64,000 bases of DNA from Synchiropus splendidus (GCF_027744825.2 NC_071345.1:17206001-17270000); one strand, 5' to 3'. Shown: positions 1-12,075, numbered from the stretch's first letter. Translations and numbers: made by a program. The notes: generated from the sequence alone by a model not told the origin.

Positions 1-689
1 TGGACCGGTTCAGTGGAACAAGGAACAGTGATGAATTTTCTTGAAATGATGATCGACTTCCCGGAGGAGAGAAAAGTTTCCCTCCTCAACTCCGGGAGAG
101 CAACTGTCCCTCTTCACGCTTTGTTCTGTGTCAATATGATTAGCCTCATTCTGTCACTCATCCTTCAAAATGGAGCTGATTAATAAGCCGTAAATGTGCC
201 TGAGCGAATGACGCGGTGATCGTATCTGTTGGGTTTAGTCTTGTCATTCAGTCACATGACGGGAGGAAGCTCTGCGGGCCTCACAGCTGATGGCTCTTTT
301 GTGTGGCTGTTTGTGAGGGGCGGGTGGGCCGGAGAGAATCTGACTAGCATGCAATAATATTTGTCCCACAGAAGTCGCTCTCTCGCCCTGCTCTTTCTGG
401 CAAGAGCCGGGCGGCTTCTAAAAAAAGGTCCCACATTAATGAACTCATGAACAGAATGAACTGAGGTTACACCTAAACAATAGCTCCATCTAAACAGTCA
501 GCGCAGAGGTTCATGTATTAGAGAGAGTTCACTCTGTCAGAGCGTGTCCAATGCCAGGCCCTGGGGCCAGTTGTGGTCCACAGAGAATGTACAGTACACA
601 TTTTTAATAAGCAATTTGAAATGAAAACGCAACATCAGCCTTTTTTGTTATCATGCCAGTTGTAGGAAAGTAGCTGAAAGTGGAATTAT
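1..689. other. Gene-free stretch
   Basis: No coding exon, RNA gene or clear repeat seen. Confidence 0.5.
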
Positions 690-1151
690 ACAGTAATGAA
701 GGCAGGCTCTGTTGTTGGCACAGAGCTGGACAGCCTAACATCAGTGGCAGAGCGACAGACATTGAACAGGCTTCTGTCCATCATTGACAATCCTAGTCAT
801 CCTCTGCACAACACCATCTCCAGAGAGAGGAGCAGTTTCAGCGACAGACTGCTGTCATTGTCCTGCTCCACAGACCGACTGAGGAGATCATTCCTCCCTC
901 ACACCATTCGACTCTTGAACATCTTTCAGGGAGGATGATAAAATGGACAAATACACTCTGGACTCACTACACACTCACACCATAGACACACATGCACTTT
1001 ATTTCACATACTGTTCACATACTGTTGTTTGTTTATTTGACTTTTTCTTATCTTTATTTGTACTATTGTTTGTTACTTGCTCTTATGTTTCCACATGTCA
1101 CGCTGCTGGAAATGGGAATTTCTCTTAGGAGATTAATAAAGTATTTATCTT

Positions 1152-1235
<84 letters not shown>

Positions 1236-1240
1236 ATGAT
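690..1240 (+). mobile_element. 3' end of a LINE with an ATCT microsatellite tail
   Basis: The open frame at 696-938 carries the C-terminal ORF2 signature of a fish LINE (AERQTLNRLLSIIDNPSHPL, SSFSDRLLSLSCSTDRLRRS, FLPHTIRLLN). It is followed by an AT-rich 3'UTR, a GATTAATAAAG polyadenylation-like end and the (TCTA)n tail. It is 5'-truncated as usual for LINEs. It is similar in kind to the copy at 20.9-22.4 kb but a different family, with a different tail. Confidence 0.8.
1152..1235 (+). repeat. (TCTA)n microsatellite, about 21 copies
   Basis: A pure tetranucleotide array of about 84 bp at the 3' end of the LINE fragment; it is likely the element's own tail. Confidence 0.95.
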
Positions 1241-1534
1241 TCTAATTCTGGTCTGTAAAGAAGCAAGAGTCTTTTCAGTTTAGTGCTATGGTCTGTGTTC
1301 ATAACTAGTAAATAAGAGGACTCTTTTTCATGGACTTCATAAGTTTAGCCAGTTATTGTTATGTTAAGGAAGTTGAGATACCCATTTTCAGTTTCCTGGA
1401 TGTTTTTTCTTCTCATTTTCTTCCTGCTTTCTGACCTTGAGATACAAATAATATATATATAATAATAAGAATTAGTGCATAAGTCACAAGACTTGTGAGA
1501 GAGACTCATGTGGAACGGTTGCCCCCAGACCACT

Positions 1535-1700
1535 CAAACACTCGCCCACAATTTAGAGTCCTTCTGTATGTTTGTTTGGGCAGTGGGAGGAAACCAGAGT
1601 GTCTGGGGTGAAGCCACACAAGTGTAGGAGGACATTGAACTCTGCACCGAAAGGTCACGACTCGAGGATGTTTTTACCCCCAGGCTGCCCTCAACATGGA
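1535..1700. repeat. Decayed interspersed fish repeat
   Basis: Contains the phrase gtgggaggaaaccagagtgt followed by a decayed aagcccacacaa-type stretch. This resembles the very common fish repeat that encodes 'gtgggaggaaaccggagt'. It is heavily mutated and its limits are approximate. Confidence 0.5.
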
Positions 1701-2409
1701 ATATTTTGAATTTAAACAATGTGAACTTCAGTATTTACGAACAATATATCATTTAAATTTTACTCATATATAAAGATAATGAATGGAAAAATAGTCATTT
1801 TCTTTCTGGTCCCTAACAATGTTGATGCATATTTTTGAAAAACAAAATATCTAAACAGGCATTTAGAAATGGCAAATGTCGAAGTAATAAAGGTGTTTTT
1901 TTCCTTTTAATAAGTTAGTTTTTATTTAACTTGGTTTGTATTGATCTATGAATATTTTTAATTTCTTTTGTTTAATTTTGTGAAACACTTCTTGGTGCTA
2001 ATTGTGTATATTTAATGGGAAAATACTAACATAATTTCAAGTATCACATCCACAACTGATGACTTTACAATTGCAATTCCCACCATGAGAATGCAACGGA
2101 AATATGGCTTTATGGTGTGTCTCTTCTGTTGCAGCTGAGATGTCTCTCATGTCAGAGCGAGGACCACCGACTTTTAAAGCTTTTAAAATGAAGTGAAACA
2201 CAGTCTAGTCATTTTGAAGTTGTTATAAGGATATTGTTCAGTCTTCCAGATGATTTCAGTTTCCAATTTGGCTGTTTGATGTTAATGTTTTGTCGTAAAT
2301 GTTTAATAGCTCTCAGTCCGGAAGACTTAGTCGTGTCTGCATCAACAAGAGCGAACACTGATAGAACGTTCTCTGATGATGATTCAGTTGAACAGAGAAT
2401 ACAAGACAC
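1701..2409. other. Gene-free AT-rich stretch beyond tent5a
   Basis: AT-rich sequence with no recognisable feature; lies past the predicted tent5a polyadenylation site. Confidence 0.5.
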
Positions 2410-2431
2410 GGAACTCTGACTTTTCCGATCT

Positions 2432-2437
2432 TTTATT
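2432..2437 (-). terminator. tent5a: Candidate polyadenylation signal of tent5a
   Basis: AATAAA on the minus strand (tttatt on plus). It is the only canonical hexamer I found between the tent5a stop codon and this point. Confidence 0.5.
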
Positions 2438-3399
2438 GTTGAAAACATCTTGAACCTTTTGACCCATTGGACACATAGTAGAACAGCAAAAAATAAAAAG
2501 CTATTGAGAACATTTCATTGGACGCCTGATCACAGACTCATCGTAACACTTGCAGTGTCTGATATATTTATAAAAAATATCCATCATAAAAATATACATA
2601 CAAGACAAGGAACTTTTTTTTCGGAATTTTTCTACACGATTTAAAAAAAAAAATGCTTGTGACACAAAAGACTGACGCAAGTAACCCACAATCTCTAGGC
2701 ACGATCACTAACCGACAGGCGGACTGGAGTTAACTAGCTGGTCACTGAGTATAAATAAAATCGCTGGCACAATCCGAAGGATATCGTCAAAAAAGACGCA
2801 AGCAAATCAGAGCTGTTTGCAGATGGGAAGAGAATCAGTGGAGGGTTTTCTCTTTTCGCCGCAGCGTCGAACCTCTGCTGGTCTTTGGGGTCAAATGTGT
2901 GATGAGGCCGCTGATGAAGCTGAAGCGAAAGCGTGTATTCATGTATGTACAGTTCATGATCAGTAATAGAAAATGAAGTCAAACAGTAAGCCTTTAATAA
3001 CAACAGATGAAGCTGCAGTACTTTCCCATTGATTTGTCATCTGACCTTCACACCGGCAGTCAAGCATCAAGAGATACAACCCCATCACCAGCTGCACCCA
3101 TCTCTCCAGATTCACGCTTCACATCCTCTCCTCTTCCTGTCTGCCGTCCACATCCACTCTCTTGCTCACGCTGACACATGGCCTCTTTAAAGCCCAGCGC
3201 CATCAGCAGGCCTACCAAGATGTTTGGCACGACGGTTTCTGAAAAGTGTCTGCGAACCCGACAAAGTTCAAGCTCTTCAGCAGCAGCTGAGGAATTCCCT
3301 GCCCCAGTGCTAGAGCAAACACTCTCATCATCTGAGGTGTCTCGTCAAATTTCCTTCAAGAAGGAAGCACGCACACTAGTCCTCTTTCCTCTGCCGTAC

Positions 3400-3424
3400 T
3401 TTTTTTTTTTTTTTTTTTTTTTTT
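3400..3424 (+). repeat. T25 run in the tent5a 3'UTR
   Basis: Homopolymer, A25 in the sense mRNA. It could cause internal priming in oligo-dT libraries. Confidence 0.95.
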
Positions 3425-4215
3425 GTAAACAGTTTTTTCCTCCATTGAGAAGAAGAAGAAGCACCACGGTACAAAATGAATAATAAATTGCTGATGACAA
3501 TTTTGAGGAAACAGTACTCGTTTCGGATCCCTTGACTGCTACTTTCCCAAGACATATTCAAAACAGTAGCTTCCACCTTTTTAATAATTAAAGTACACAA
3601 ACACTGACTGTGCATGGTTCCACTGATACATTCACAAGCCTCTGGGGTGCTGTTGTGCCCGACTATAAACACGAGTGGGGAGAATTCACACAATGATTTG
3701 GCCTCCTCCTTTGTTTTCCTTTGTCGCCCGCTGAGAGGCGGTAGGCACTTGAAGACACAGTTTCACAAAATATGTTTCCCCCATAAAAACTGGGTTTCAT
3801 GTTTGAGACAATCCAAAAAAAAATTCTTTGGTCTGTAAACAACCGTAGAGCAGTGTGTCTGAGCGTGTGTGTGTGTGTGTGGGCTGAAGTCGCTGTGAGG
3901 GTGCCGGCTATTCAGTTCTGGATAGAGCAGCTCAATTCTTCAATCCGTCACACACACCTGCGCACACCTGAGCATCACCAGGTCGAATTCAGATCGTAAA
4001 TGTGACACATTCACATTAAAGTATGCACTCAAAGTGACCCTATCATTCATACACAACGTATGAACCATAACACAAGCTTTGATGCAAAACATTAAATAGA
4101 AGACTCTGCTTTTTTTTTTTTTTTCCCTGCTGGCTGTCAAATACCAGGCAGGTTTGAGGGCGCTCGGACCTGTTTAAACAGATGAAACTCCCGCTCTTCT
4201 ATCCTCAGGCCTTGC

Positions 4216-5584
4216 TCAGTTACAGGGCAGCCAGGTGGAGAACGCCGGCTGCTGACAGGCGAACATCGGCTGGACCTGCGCGATGTAGTAGTTGCTGAAG
4301 TTGCCGTCTGCCACGTAAGGGGCCGGCTGGTAGTAGCACGTGACGTTGGCCACATTGGGGATGACGTTCTGCTCGGCCAGGACGCGCACCGCCAACATGG
4401 CGATGAGCCCCAAAGTCTGCCGCCTCTCGTGCCCCATCAGACACACCGTGCTCTCGTTCACCACCCCGTGCAAGGTCATCAGATAGTCATACTTGCGGTC
4501 CTCCAGGCCCACAAAGTGGTTTTGGAGGTAGGACTCCAGCTTGCGCTGCTGCTCGCCGATGTCGGGAAAGTCGATGAAAAAGCGCGAGCACATGTACCGC
4601 TGCAGGGACTTCATCTCGGACTCGGAGGCCGCCCGGAAGCCCCTCACCAGCAGGTGACAGTACTTCAACAAGCCGCCGCCGCGGATCTCTTCCGGGTTTC
4701 TGGTGCAAATGACCTTGTGGCGCAGGTGGTCCAGGGCCTGGCCGAAGTCCCCGTACACGCTCTCGCCCACGATGGTGGGGTGGAAGGTCTCCGTCATGGG
4801 GTTTTCAGAGCACTCGTAGAAGAGCAGCAAGGAGTCCAGCTTGATCTGGAAGGAGTCCACGCTGAACTCAAACTGGCGGCGGAGAGAGTCCACGAACTTG
4901 AGCTCCACGTTCTTGCCTCGGTTGTTGGAGAGGGAGATGAGGCTCCAGCGGTCCGAGTCCGTACACACCTTCACCATCTTCTGCACGTACGCCTCCTGCT
5001 CCAGACAAATCGGGAGAGAATCAGAGGACAAATAAAGAGAAACAGAAAACACACAAGCAGCTTCAGAGCTTCAGATCCATTCCAAATCGGTTTATCTCAA
5101 TCCTCTTAGGCACTGAAGGCATCATTTTACTATCGGTTAGCGGCTTAATATTCCTTACCTTTAAGGTCAGTGGTGTAATTTTCTCCTTATTCACACAGTC
5201 GGGTAAAAAGTCCAGCAGGCAGTCCAACACTATGTCCTTCACCGTCTGAAAAGCGCTCTCCCCTTTTAAGTCTGCGCAGAAGATCAAGTCCAAGTCCTTG
5301 TAGCCCAGTCCGCTGTCTTCGTGCAGGATGTGGCTGGCTGCGGAACCGTTCAGTCGGACGTCCCGGACGCGGATCTGTTTCTCCTCCATCCGAGTGCGCA
5401 CCACCTTGACGATCTGCCGAGGCTGCATCTCCAGGGTGGGGAAGTTTCCACGGCCGTGGATGGGGATGGTCTCGGTCAGAATGGCGTCCAGGCGCTGCAC
5501 TTGCTCCCAGTGCAGGACGCTGACGTTTCCGCCCTCCGCCTCCGAAACACGGCTGTTGCTGGAGCCGCTGTCGTCCTCAGACAT
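4216..5584 (-). CDS. tent5a: tent5a (FAM46A), non-canonical poly(A) polymerase, 2 coding exons
   Basis: Join on the minus strand: coding exon 1 is 5584-5159 (142 codons) and coding exon 2 is 4995-4216 (259 codons plus TGA), giving 401 residues. The 163-bp intron has a GT donor after the codon AAG and a CAG acceptor, both in phase 0. The protein is near-identical to vertebrate TENT5A through the nucleotidyltransferase core: [10 protein letters not shown], the GS motif at residues 80-81, and the acid pair in YKDLDLIF (D97, D99). E173 in VELKFVD lies 74 residues after the second Asp, the same spacing I recall for TENT5C D92/E166. The C-terminus STWLPCN and the segment NYYIAQVQP favour the A paralogue over B or C. 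Known role: extending poly(A) tails of selected mRNAs, notably those of secreted proteins such as collagen in osteoblasts. The N-terminus is shorter than human (about 442 aa) because the glycine-rich tract is absent. The start ATG at 5584 has A at -3. Confidence 0.96.
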
Positions 5585-6200
5585 GGTCGCTCTTATTAGT
5601 CCTTTGGAAAGTCGGGAAAAAAAAGTGTGCTTTGAACCGACAGAAAAAGGAAGGGGTGGTCAGAAGAGTGCGGATGAGCGCATGGAGTCTCACTCTTGCT
5701 CGCAGTTCCCGCAGACGAGACGCTTCAGCGGAGATGTGGAAGTTCGTGTTGCTCTCTTGTCACTCTGTCAGGGAGTCCGAGCATCGCAGTGTTTGAAGGA
5801 TCCAGGAGGGGGTTTGCTTTTCCGGCCGTGACTCCGTCGCCCAAAGGCACCGCCTATGATTTTAGAAATTTGCATGAATGAGCAGCTCCACAACTTTGGC
5901 ACGACGCTCCTCCCGGAGGAAGCAAACCCCGGCAGGAATCTTCTGGACTATCGACGCGCACCGTTCTTTACATAGCTCTCACTCTCTGCTGCTGCCAAGA
6001 ATCAACCTGTTTGAAAACGCTGGATGATTGTTTTTTTTTCTTTCGCCCTCCAGTCGCTTCAGTTGGACACAATTCCCCCCCTAGTGCAGGAGAAGTTAAC
6101 TCATCCCTACCCACGGGAGACGGCCGCCAGAGCTCTTGCGCAAGTCTGGACAGCCGTCTGAGGCTGACAGCTGTGCTCACCCCGCCCACCTGGGACACTC
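5585..6200 (-). promoter_or_regulatory. tent5a: tent5a 5'UTR and promoter region
   Basis: This CpG-rich stretch lies directly upstream of the tent5a start codon. It holds a perfect octamer, ATGCAAAT on the minus strand (plus 5868-5875), about 285 bp upstream of the ATG, and a GC/KLF-type box (ccccgcccacc) near 6179. A pyrimidine tract followed by AAG just upstream of the ATG (near 5604) could be the acceptor of a non-coding first exon. I see no clear TATA box. The transcription start is not determined. Confidence 0.5.
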
Positions 6201-6228
6201 CGAGGATCAATACTAATGCTCCTTCAGC

Positions 6229-6267
6229 ATCTCTCTCGCTCTCTCTCTCTCTCTCCCATGAAGCGCT
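6229..6267 (+). repeat. (CT)n microsatellite upstream of tent5a
   Basis: Imperfect CT array with one interruption (cg). It lies about 650 bp upstream of the tent5a ATG. Confidence 0.9.
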
Positions 6268-7448
6268 TTGTATCTGACCTGTTGAAACAAATTGTTTGGA
6301 ATTCAAGCCATACAAAAATGATATTATATTTTCAAACGAACAGCGATTTAGCTTGATTCTAAAATGATTTTTTTTTAAAAAAGCGATGAAGCTGAGGCTC
6401 TCCGGTGTTGCTATATTGCCACCTGTAGGTCATTTGTGGTCTTGAAAAACACAAACGTACAAATTTACCTACACAAACACAAGGATAATATCGCATATAA
6501 ACGCGCACCACACACATGGGTCATCTTTAGTAAGGGACAGGAGACGATTTAAAGACCCGTTTTGACTGTTTTTAAATGTTTTGTTCAGCAAAAAGTAATT
6601 ATTGAAGACATATGTAATGTTTTCTAGCACAGTTATTGTTATTTTAAATAAGAAAAAGCACCGTAAGCACCGCTGGCGGTTTTCTTAACAAGAATACAGC
6701 AGTTTGTATTTGTAGCTTTTGGGGGTGGGGTGCTCCGGAGCCCTTTTAAAGTCACATTTTGAAGTGAAAACAGGTCTGTTTGACTAGACAGACACTCTTA
6801 TTTGCCCGTACTGCATTGTTATATTGCAAAATTACTAGAAGTCAGTATCATTTCACCAGCTCTTTGACGACAAGTGAAGGTTACTATTAAGTCCACAGGG
6901 GTCACAGGTCAGATGCGAGGTCGGTTTGAGCGGCGGTGGCAGGATCCATTAGGCAGGGTAAAGCTCTGCGTCACTACAGCCACCTAGATCTGTAAACCCT
7001 GGTTATCTCATTTGCTGGACTGCTGGTCTTAACACCACTGACCCACACTGATGCGTGACCTCTGCGCGTGTCACGTCCGCCACCACACAACCCATCAATG
7101 ACAGTCGCAGGGCTGAGTCAAGTCCAGTCTCACATTTCACTATTAATTCCACAAAACTTCAGCAGTGAAATTAACATCATTTGTGGGGATGTTTTGGCTC
7201 CGTAAAATACTAAAATACACTGCTTCATTTCAGTATTTTTCCAAGTCATTCTATCATAAATGTGTCCGTCCAGTGTGATTGCTAGTATTACAGCTCTTCA
7301 TAAAATAGCCAAAACATTTATACAACTGAAGGTTTGTTTTCATCTGTGTCCTTGGCATGTGTCAGGCAGGTTGATCACAGGTCTCTGAAATTCCACATCT
7401 GGAAATGTAAATGGAACCGCGAGAGCTGCGCCGCCAACGACTTCTCCA

Positions 7449-7485
7449 TCTGCGGCGCGACCGCGACTATAGATCGCGCCGCAGA
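7449..7485. repeat. GC-rich perfect hairpin, 12-bp stem
   Basis: tctgcggcgcga (7449-7460) and its exact complement (7474-7485) around a 13-nt loop. A third related arm, gctgcgccgcc, lies just upstream near 7425. The stem is strikingly CpG-rich inside AT-rich DNA. Confidence 0.9.
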
Positions 7486-10239
7486 ATTCATCACAGATTT
7501 TACCTTGTGCACCAAATCTAACAGAAAAATCCAACCGTGAAACTTGTGATTCATCGCTTTGATGTAATTAAAGAAAGCAGTTCCTATTCTGTTTTGCCTC
7601 TTCTCTCATCACAGGCTTTTATTTCAGCCAAAATCAATCAGCTGATCCAGATAAGATGGAGCATAAGAAAGTCCAGAGTTTTCCCCCTGGAGAGGATGAA
7701 ACTATTATCTTGCCTTCCCCCTTTGACAAAAAAGTGAAATCACCTCATGAGAACGTTCGTGACCATTAAAAAGACAAGAGGAAAAATGACTGTTTTGCAG
7801 CATGACCACATGAATTGGAGTAATCCGCCGTGAAGTGACGCACCAAGCAGATACGGATTGGGCAGCTGCCGGCATGACTGTAAAATCATAAAAAAAATGT
7901 TTTTCACTCTGGAGGTGCAGCTGGAATAAAAGTGCTGCATCGATTGTCGCACTCATCATGTGGCATGTGTCGATGAACTGTTCCATGATCGGGGATGGTC
8001 ACAATTGTGCCTATTTTTTTATCATAGCTTCAAAAAAAAAAACAGTCTAAAAAAAAGTACAGTCTTGTTAGAAAGCATAACTTATTTATATTGAAAGACT
8101 GTGAGCCAAGTAGAGAGGCAGAAACCTTGAGTTTGATGTAATTCTATTGTAACGGAAATGCTGAGTTTTTTTAGACAAACAAATTTAAAATTCAGACAAG
8201 TAAATATTTTTTCCAATATTTAAAGGGTTATTGTGATGGCATCCTGATAAACTGTGAACAGCTTAGCATCGCTGGTAAGCACTTCGCCAATGGCTCCTGT
8301 CTACTCCCTCAATAACTCAGATTTAATCTATTCATGGTTCGTTCCAGTCTGTTCCAGACTACTTTAGTATCTCGGTCACTAGTGCAAGCTCAGGCTACTA
8401 TCTTCCTCGCTTGGCTCGCGCAAAAGTGCCAGCGTGTTACTGAATACTGCTGCCGCTTGATGTCCACTAAACTATTAATGATGAATGATATTTCAAATGC
8501 TCACTAAAGGATGTGATAACATAAATATAGAGCAATAAGAAAAACAGTGGTTTTTACGGTGTATATTACTATACTATATATTATATATATATATTACTAT
8601 ATTAAAGTAATTACCATCAGTTTGTGAAATATTGCCAAGTCTGAAACATAAGAATAAGGGCTGTGGCTTATACATGCTCATTTTAATAAATGAATTACAG
8701 AAAATAATTACTAGTTTATGCAAATAACACGCAACAATCAGGTAAGTAGGAAACATTTTTCATTATAGAGTGAAGTCATAACCAAAACATCCATGATGAA
8801 GAGGTTAAATGACCTCGCACTGATGGGTTGAAAACTTATGTGAACAGATTCAACTTCATTCTGGTGTCAAATTTATAAAATACAAATATTCATAATGAAT
8901 TCCATTTGTACTGTTTTTATCAATTTATTTATTTTATCAAGTGAAACCTCTGATTAAAATAGATAATTGGGAAGCAACTGGAGTTCCACTTCCTCATGTC
9001 ATTTTTGACCCGTGTCTCACTTCAAATGAGCTCATCCTGAACGTCCCATTTGGCTGACCTTCATTTCACCTTCAGTCATTGGCCTGACACTTAAACTAGT
9101 GTTCTTTTTGGCAGTTCTCTAGGTTCCTAAAAGTCTTAATACTGTAGAGTGTCAGCAAGAGCATGTGGGTTCACCATTGTTTGTGTAATTTTATTTCAAC
9201 CACAGTGTCATACCGGACCTTAAAATCCTCTTTTTATCTCCAGTGCCAACTTAGAGATTCTAAAATGTTCCCAAGCCACAGCGGAAACATGGTGGTGGAT
9301 ATGAAGTGAGAAGAGCCATCATTGAAAGAAAGTTATTGCACCTAATGAAAAAAAAATGAAAATTAGAATTGTAAAGAGTTTTTCTTGCCTGACATAAAAA
9401 TAAAAACAAACTTTATAAAACCAAAACTAATTTAAACTGCATCTGTTTTACTAACCGAATCAAAACACACTATAGCAAAATTTTTGTCTTTTCATAAAGA
9501 AGCATTTTCAGATGATTTAAAATCATATTGATTTTGACTCGGCTGGTTTTACGACAGCTGTCAGTCAGGTGCGGCATGTCATGTCCATGGCGTCACTTAC
9601 GTTAACAGCCTGACCACCTGACTAGCGCAATGATAGTAGTTCGGCAAAAGCGGCATATTTCCAACCGTCTATCTTTTGTTGAGTTTTTATTACTATTTTT
9701 CTGACCTATTTTAATCTTCAATCTTCTTCCATTACCTCATGTTGAATGAGAAAAAAAACAAATACATAAAACTGACATTAAAAGTAACAAAAACTAAACT
9801 GAAATGAGGCATATTTCAAAAAACTCAGACTCATTTAAACTAGCCAACCCACTATAAAAACTAATTCAAACAAACTGAATTTGAAAAAATAAAAACTGAA
9901 AAGTAAATTAAAAACGATGAAACATCCAAAACTACAATAACCTTGCACTGGAGAATCAGAGACCATTGTCATGACTGGTTCTGGCTTCAGACACTTGGGA
10001 TTTCCTCACTGACAGGCGCAGCCCAGCCATCATGTCCTTATTGTATGGCTTTGAGGCTCATGAACAGAACTTGTGGCATTTGAAATGACACTGTATGAAG
10101 GCTCCTGACACAGGGGACCATGCTCGGATGAGGAGGAGAACTGGGTGTCCGACTGCATCATCAACACATAGTCACATAAACTCAACACCCACGGGGGGAG
10201 AGAGCATGAGTGATGACATTACTAGAGAAAACAAAGCTT

Positions 10240-10240
<1 letters not shown>

Positions 10241-10277
<37 letters not shown>
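10241..10277 (+). repeat. (CT)18 microsatellite
   Basis: Pure CT array followed by a pyrimidine stretch to about 10290. Confidence 0.95.
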
Positions 10278-10279
<2 letters not shown>

Positions 10280-10819
10280 CCTTCTTCTCTTCCCTTCACG
10301 GATAACTGGATTTCCAGCAGTGGCACACTGGCTAGTCCCGGCTGTCAGGGAGATATTCCCAATCCCGACAGCAGACTTCAGCTTTGGTTGGGGATCAGAA
10401 GCGCTGGAGGCTGAAATGGGATTTCCAGCTCTTTTGAGTCTGACCCCTGGCTGACGACAAACCTGGAGAATCACTCGGCCCTCCAGGAAATGTTGAAGTG
10501 GGGTCACGTCGGGTCGGTTTACAGAGGATTCCTTTGTCACTCGCCTTTGATCCTGTCGTGTTTCTTTGGATGCATCAATCATGCATGTTGCTGAGGGATA
10601 CACTGAGGCTCCTGTCTCAGCGCCTCTGCCTCCGTTTTGAACATGAGTTGATCCAAATCATCCTCAAATACATCCACACCTTCAATGACAGAGATTTTAG
10701 GGGGTTTCACTCAGCTACTGGGAACCTTTTTTCAATCGCATGACACCCATAACTGCCTCGCCTCATTCAAAAATACCTTACCTCAATCTGTTTTAGGGAG
10801 CATTAGGGCCACGGATTTA

Positions 10820-10885
10820 AAAAAATGAATAAGTCGTAATATTACAAGATTATTCTTGCAATATTATGTGATTCATACGGTAAAA
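10820..10885. repeat. Degenerate 'gtcgtaatattacaag' repeat
   Basis: Resembles the common fish low-complexity repeat built on gtcgtaatattacgag. A second stretch of it occurs at 12015-12075. Confidence 0.5.
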
Positions 10886-11053
10886 GAGTCCGACGCCGCG
10901 CTGCCTCCATCAAAATAAACAACGTAGAGCTAAGCTGTACTTCGGTATAGGTTTTATAAATAAGGAAATCCATCAACAATCAACAACAAATAATAATTAG
11001 TTTACGGACGTTGATGTATCGCTTTAGCCTTTATAGGCAGACGAGGCGTATTT

Positions 11054-11651
11054 ACTAGTGATGTGTGGATCGGTCCTGAAATATTGATACCTCCGATACT
11101 AGATCTGGATTCTATAAAATCCATTCTCAGACCAAAATATCGATACTTAAGTCATTTGAGGTGAAAAGTAACTAAAATGTATTTTTTCACTACCAAATAT
11201 TGTATTATTATTTTAAATCAAACTTAAATTGTTAAATTCATAAATATATATAACGTGAATTAATAATTGATGTCAATTTAACAGTGCAATTATTGTGGAA
11301 TTATTTGTTTAAATATTTTACGAGCAATTTCAGTTTGCAGTTGCCAGTATAATAATTGTTTGTAGATAGAACCTAATAAGATTAAGTAGTCAGTGCTGAG
11401 TAGTCCCATAATTTTTTTTCAGTGAGATACCTGGGAATTAAATAATTCATAAATAATGTTCACAAATAATTAAAGAATCTTTTATTGTATTTTTTTTCAG
11501 AGTAAATAAATAAACAACAAACAATTTACTCATCCTCGTATTCTTGAGGAAGCTATGATTAGGTGGAGTCACATACATATCGGTATCACTAGCCTGAATA
11601 TTATTCAGTATCGGATCGGAAAGGAAATCAGTGGAGTCGAACATCACTAGT
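11054..11651. mobile_element. Non-autonomous DNA element with 11-bp inverted ends, hAT-like
   Basis: actagtgatgt at 11054-11064 and its exact complement at 11641-11651 bound about 600 bp. Second inner pair: tccgatact near 11092 and agtatcgga near 11609. The TAGTGATG ends resemble fish hAT elements. No 8-bp target duplication is recognisable, and no transposase is present. Confidence 0.5.
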
Positions 11652-11725
11652 GTTGAGTGAGCATGCGGGGAAACTCTGTTTACCCGGTTCCCCCTGGTCC
11701 ATACAGCGCATGCTCATTCAACACT
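11649..11725. repeat. 19-bp inverted repeat (hairpin)
   Basis: agtgttgagtgagcatgcg (11649-11667) and its complement (11707-11725), 18 of 19 paired, with a 39-nt loop. It starts at the end of the hAT-like element. Confidence 0.8.
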
Positions 11726-11739
11726 GTAGCATTCTGGGT

Positions 11740-11932
11740 AATGAAGTTCTATCTGAACCAACTTCACAACATCCCAAAGACTTGTAAACGACTGGGTCTG
11801 TACCTCAGAATGAACCACACAGACTTGGAAGACACGTCTGGTGCGGTAGTGGTCGGCTGCAAGTCTCTTGGTGGTGACATCAACGTGCTGTTCAAAGGGG
11901 TTTTGACACTTCTCAGGAAACAATACGGATAG
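11740..11932 (+). pseudogene. Unrecognised ORF, possibly a decayed retrocopy
   Basis: The open frame contains MKFYLNQLHNIPKTCKRLGL, then RMNHTDLEDTSGAVVVGCKS, and ends LFKGVLTLLRKQYG with a stop at 11930-11932. Composition looks protein-like. It has no splice context and I cannot name a family. The first ATG is at about 11741. It may be chance. Confidence 0.25.
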
Positions 11933-12014
11933 TCCTCAGGGTTTTGGATCCAGCAGGAGTGGAAGTCTGGCGCGCAAGGCCACTCCGTTATGCGATGAAT
12001 GTCGTCGTAGTAGT

Positions 12015-12075
12015 AGTACGTGGTTAATGTCGTAATATTGCGAGATTAATCTTATGACTTTAATCACGTAATGTT
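12015..12075. repeat. Degenerate 'gtcgtaatattgcgag' repeat
   Basis: Second stretch of the low-complexity repeat seen at 10.82 kb; contains gtcgtaatattgcgagatta and ctttaatcacgtaatg. Confidence 0.5.

Larger units (their letters stand above)
2410..4215 (-). other. tent5a: tent5a 3'UTR (predicted)
   Basis: This stretch follows the tent5a stop codon. The first AATAAA on the minus strand lies at 2437-2432, so the transcript probably ends near 2410-2420, giving about 1.8 kb of 3'UTR. Long 3'UTRs are usual for TENT5 genes. It contains T runs on the plus strand (4110-4124 and 3400-3424), which are A runs in the mRNA, and a (TG)n run near 3864-3881. The ORFs seen here on either strand are not coding in my view. 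The exact 3' end is inferred, and a weaker ATTAAA signal near 3579 could give a shorter form. Confidence 0.6.
6320..11050. other. Intergenic DNA between tent5a and ibtk, left part
   Basis: No gene found. It holds the hairpin at 7.45 kb, the CT array at 10.24 kb and AT-rich DNA. ORFs here are short and not protein-like. Confidence 0.5.

Noticed and set aside
3178..3483. 101-codon plus-strand ORF
   Set aside because: It lies in the tent5a 3'UTR antisense, runs into the T25 tract, and has no recognisable protein.
4429..5109. 226-codon plus-strand ORF
   Set aside because: It is the antisense shadow of the tent5a exon 2 coding sequence; composition follows the GC-rich sense strand.
10341..10372. 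Short hairpin (10 paired bases with a bulge)
   Set aside because: Too short and imperfect to stand out from chance in 64 kb.
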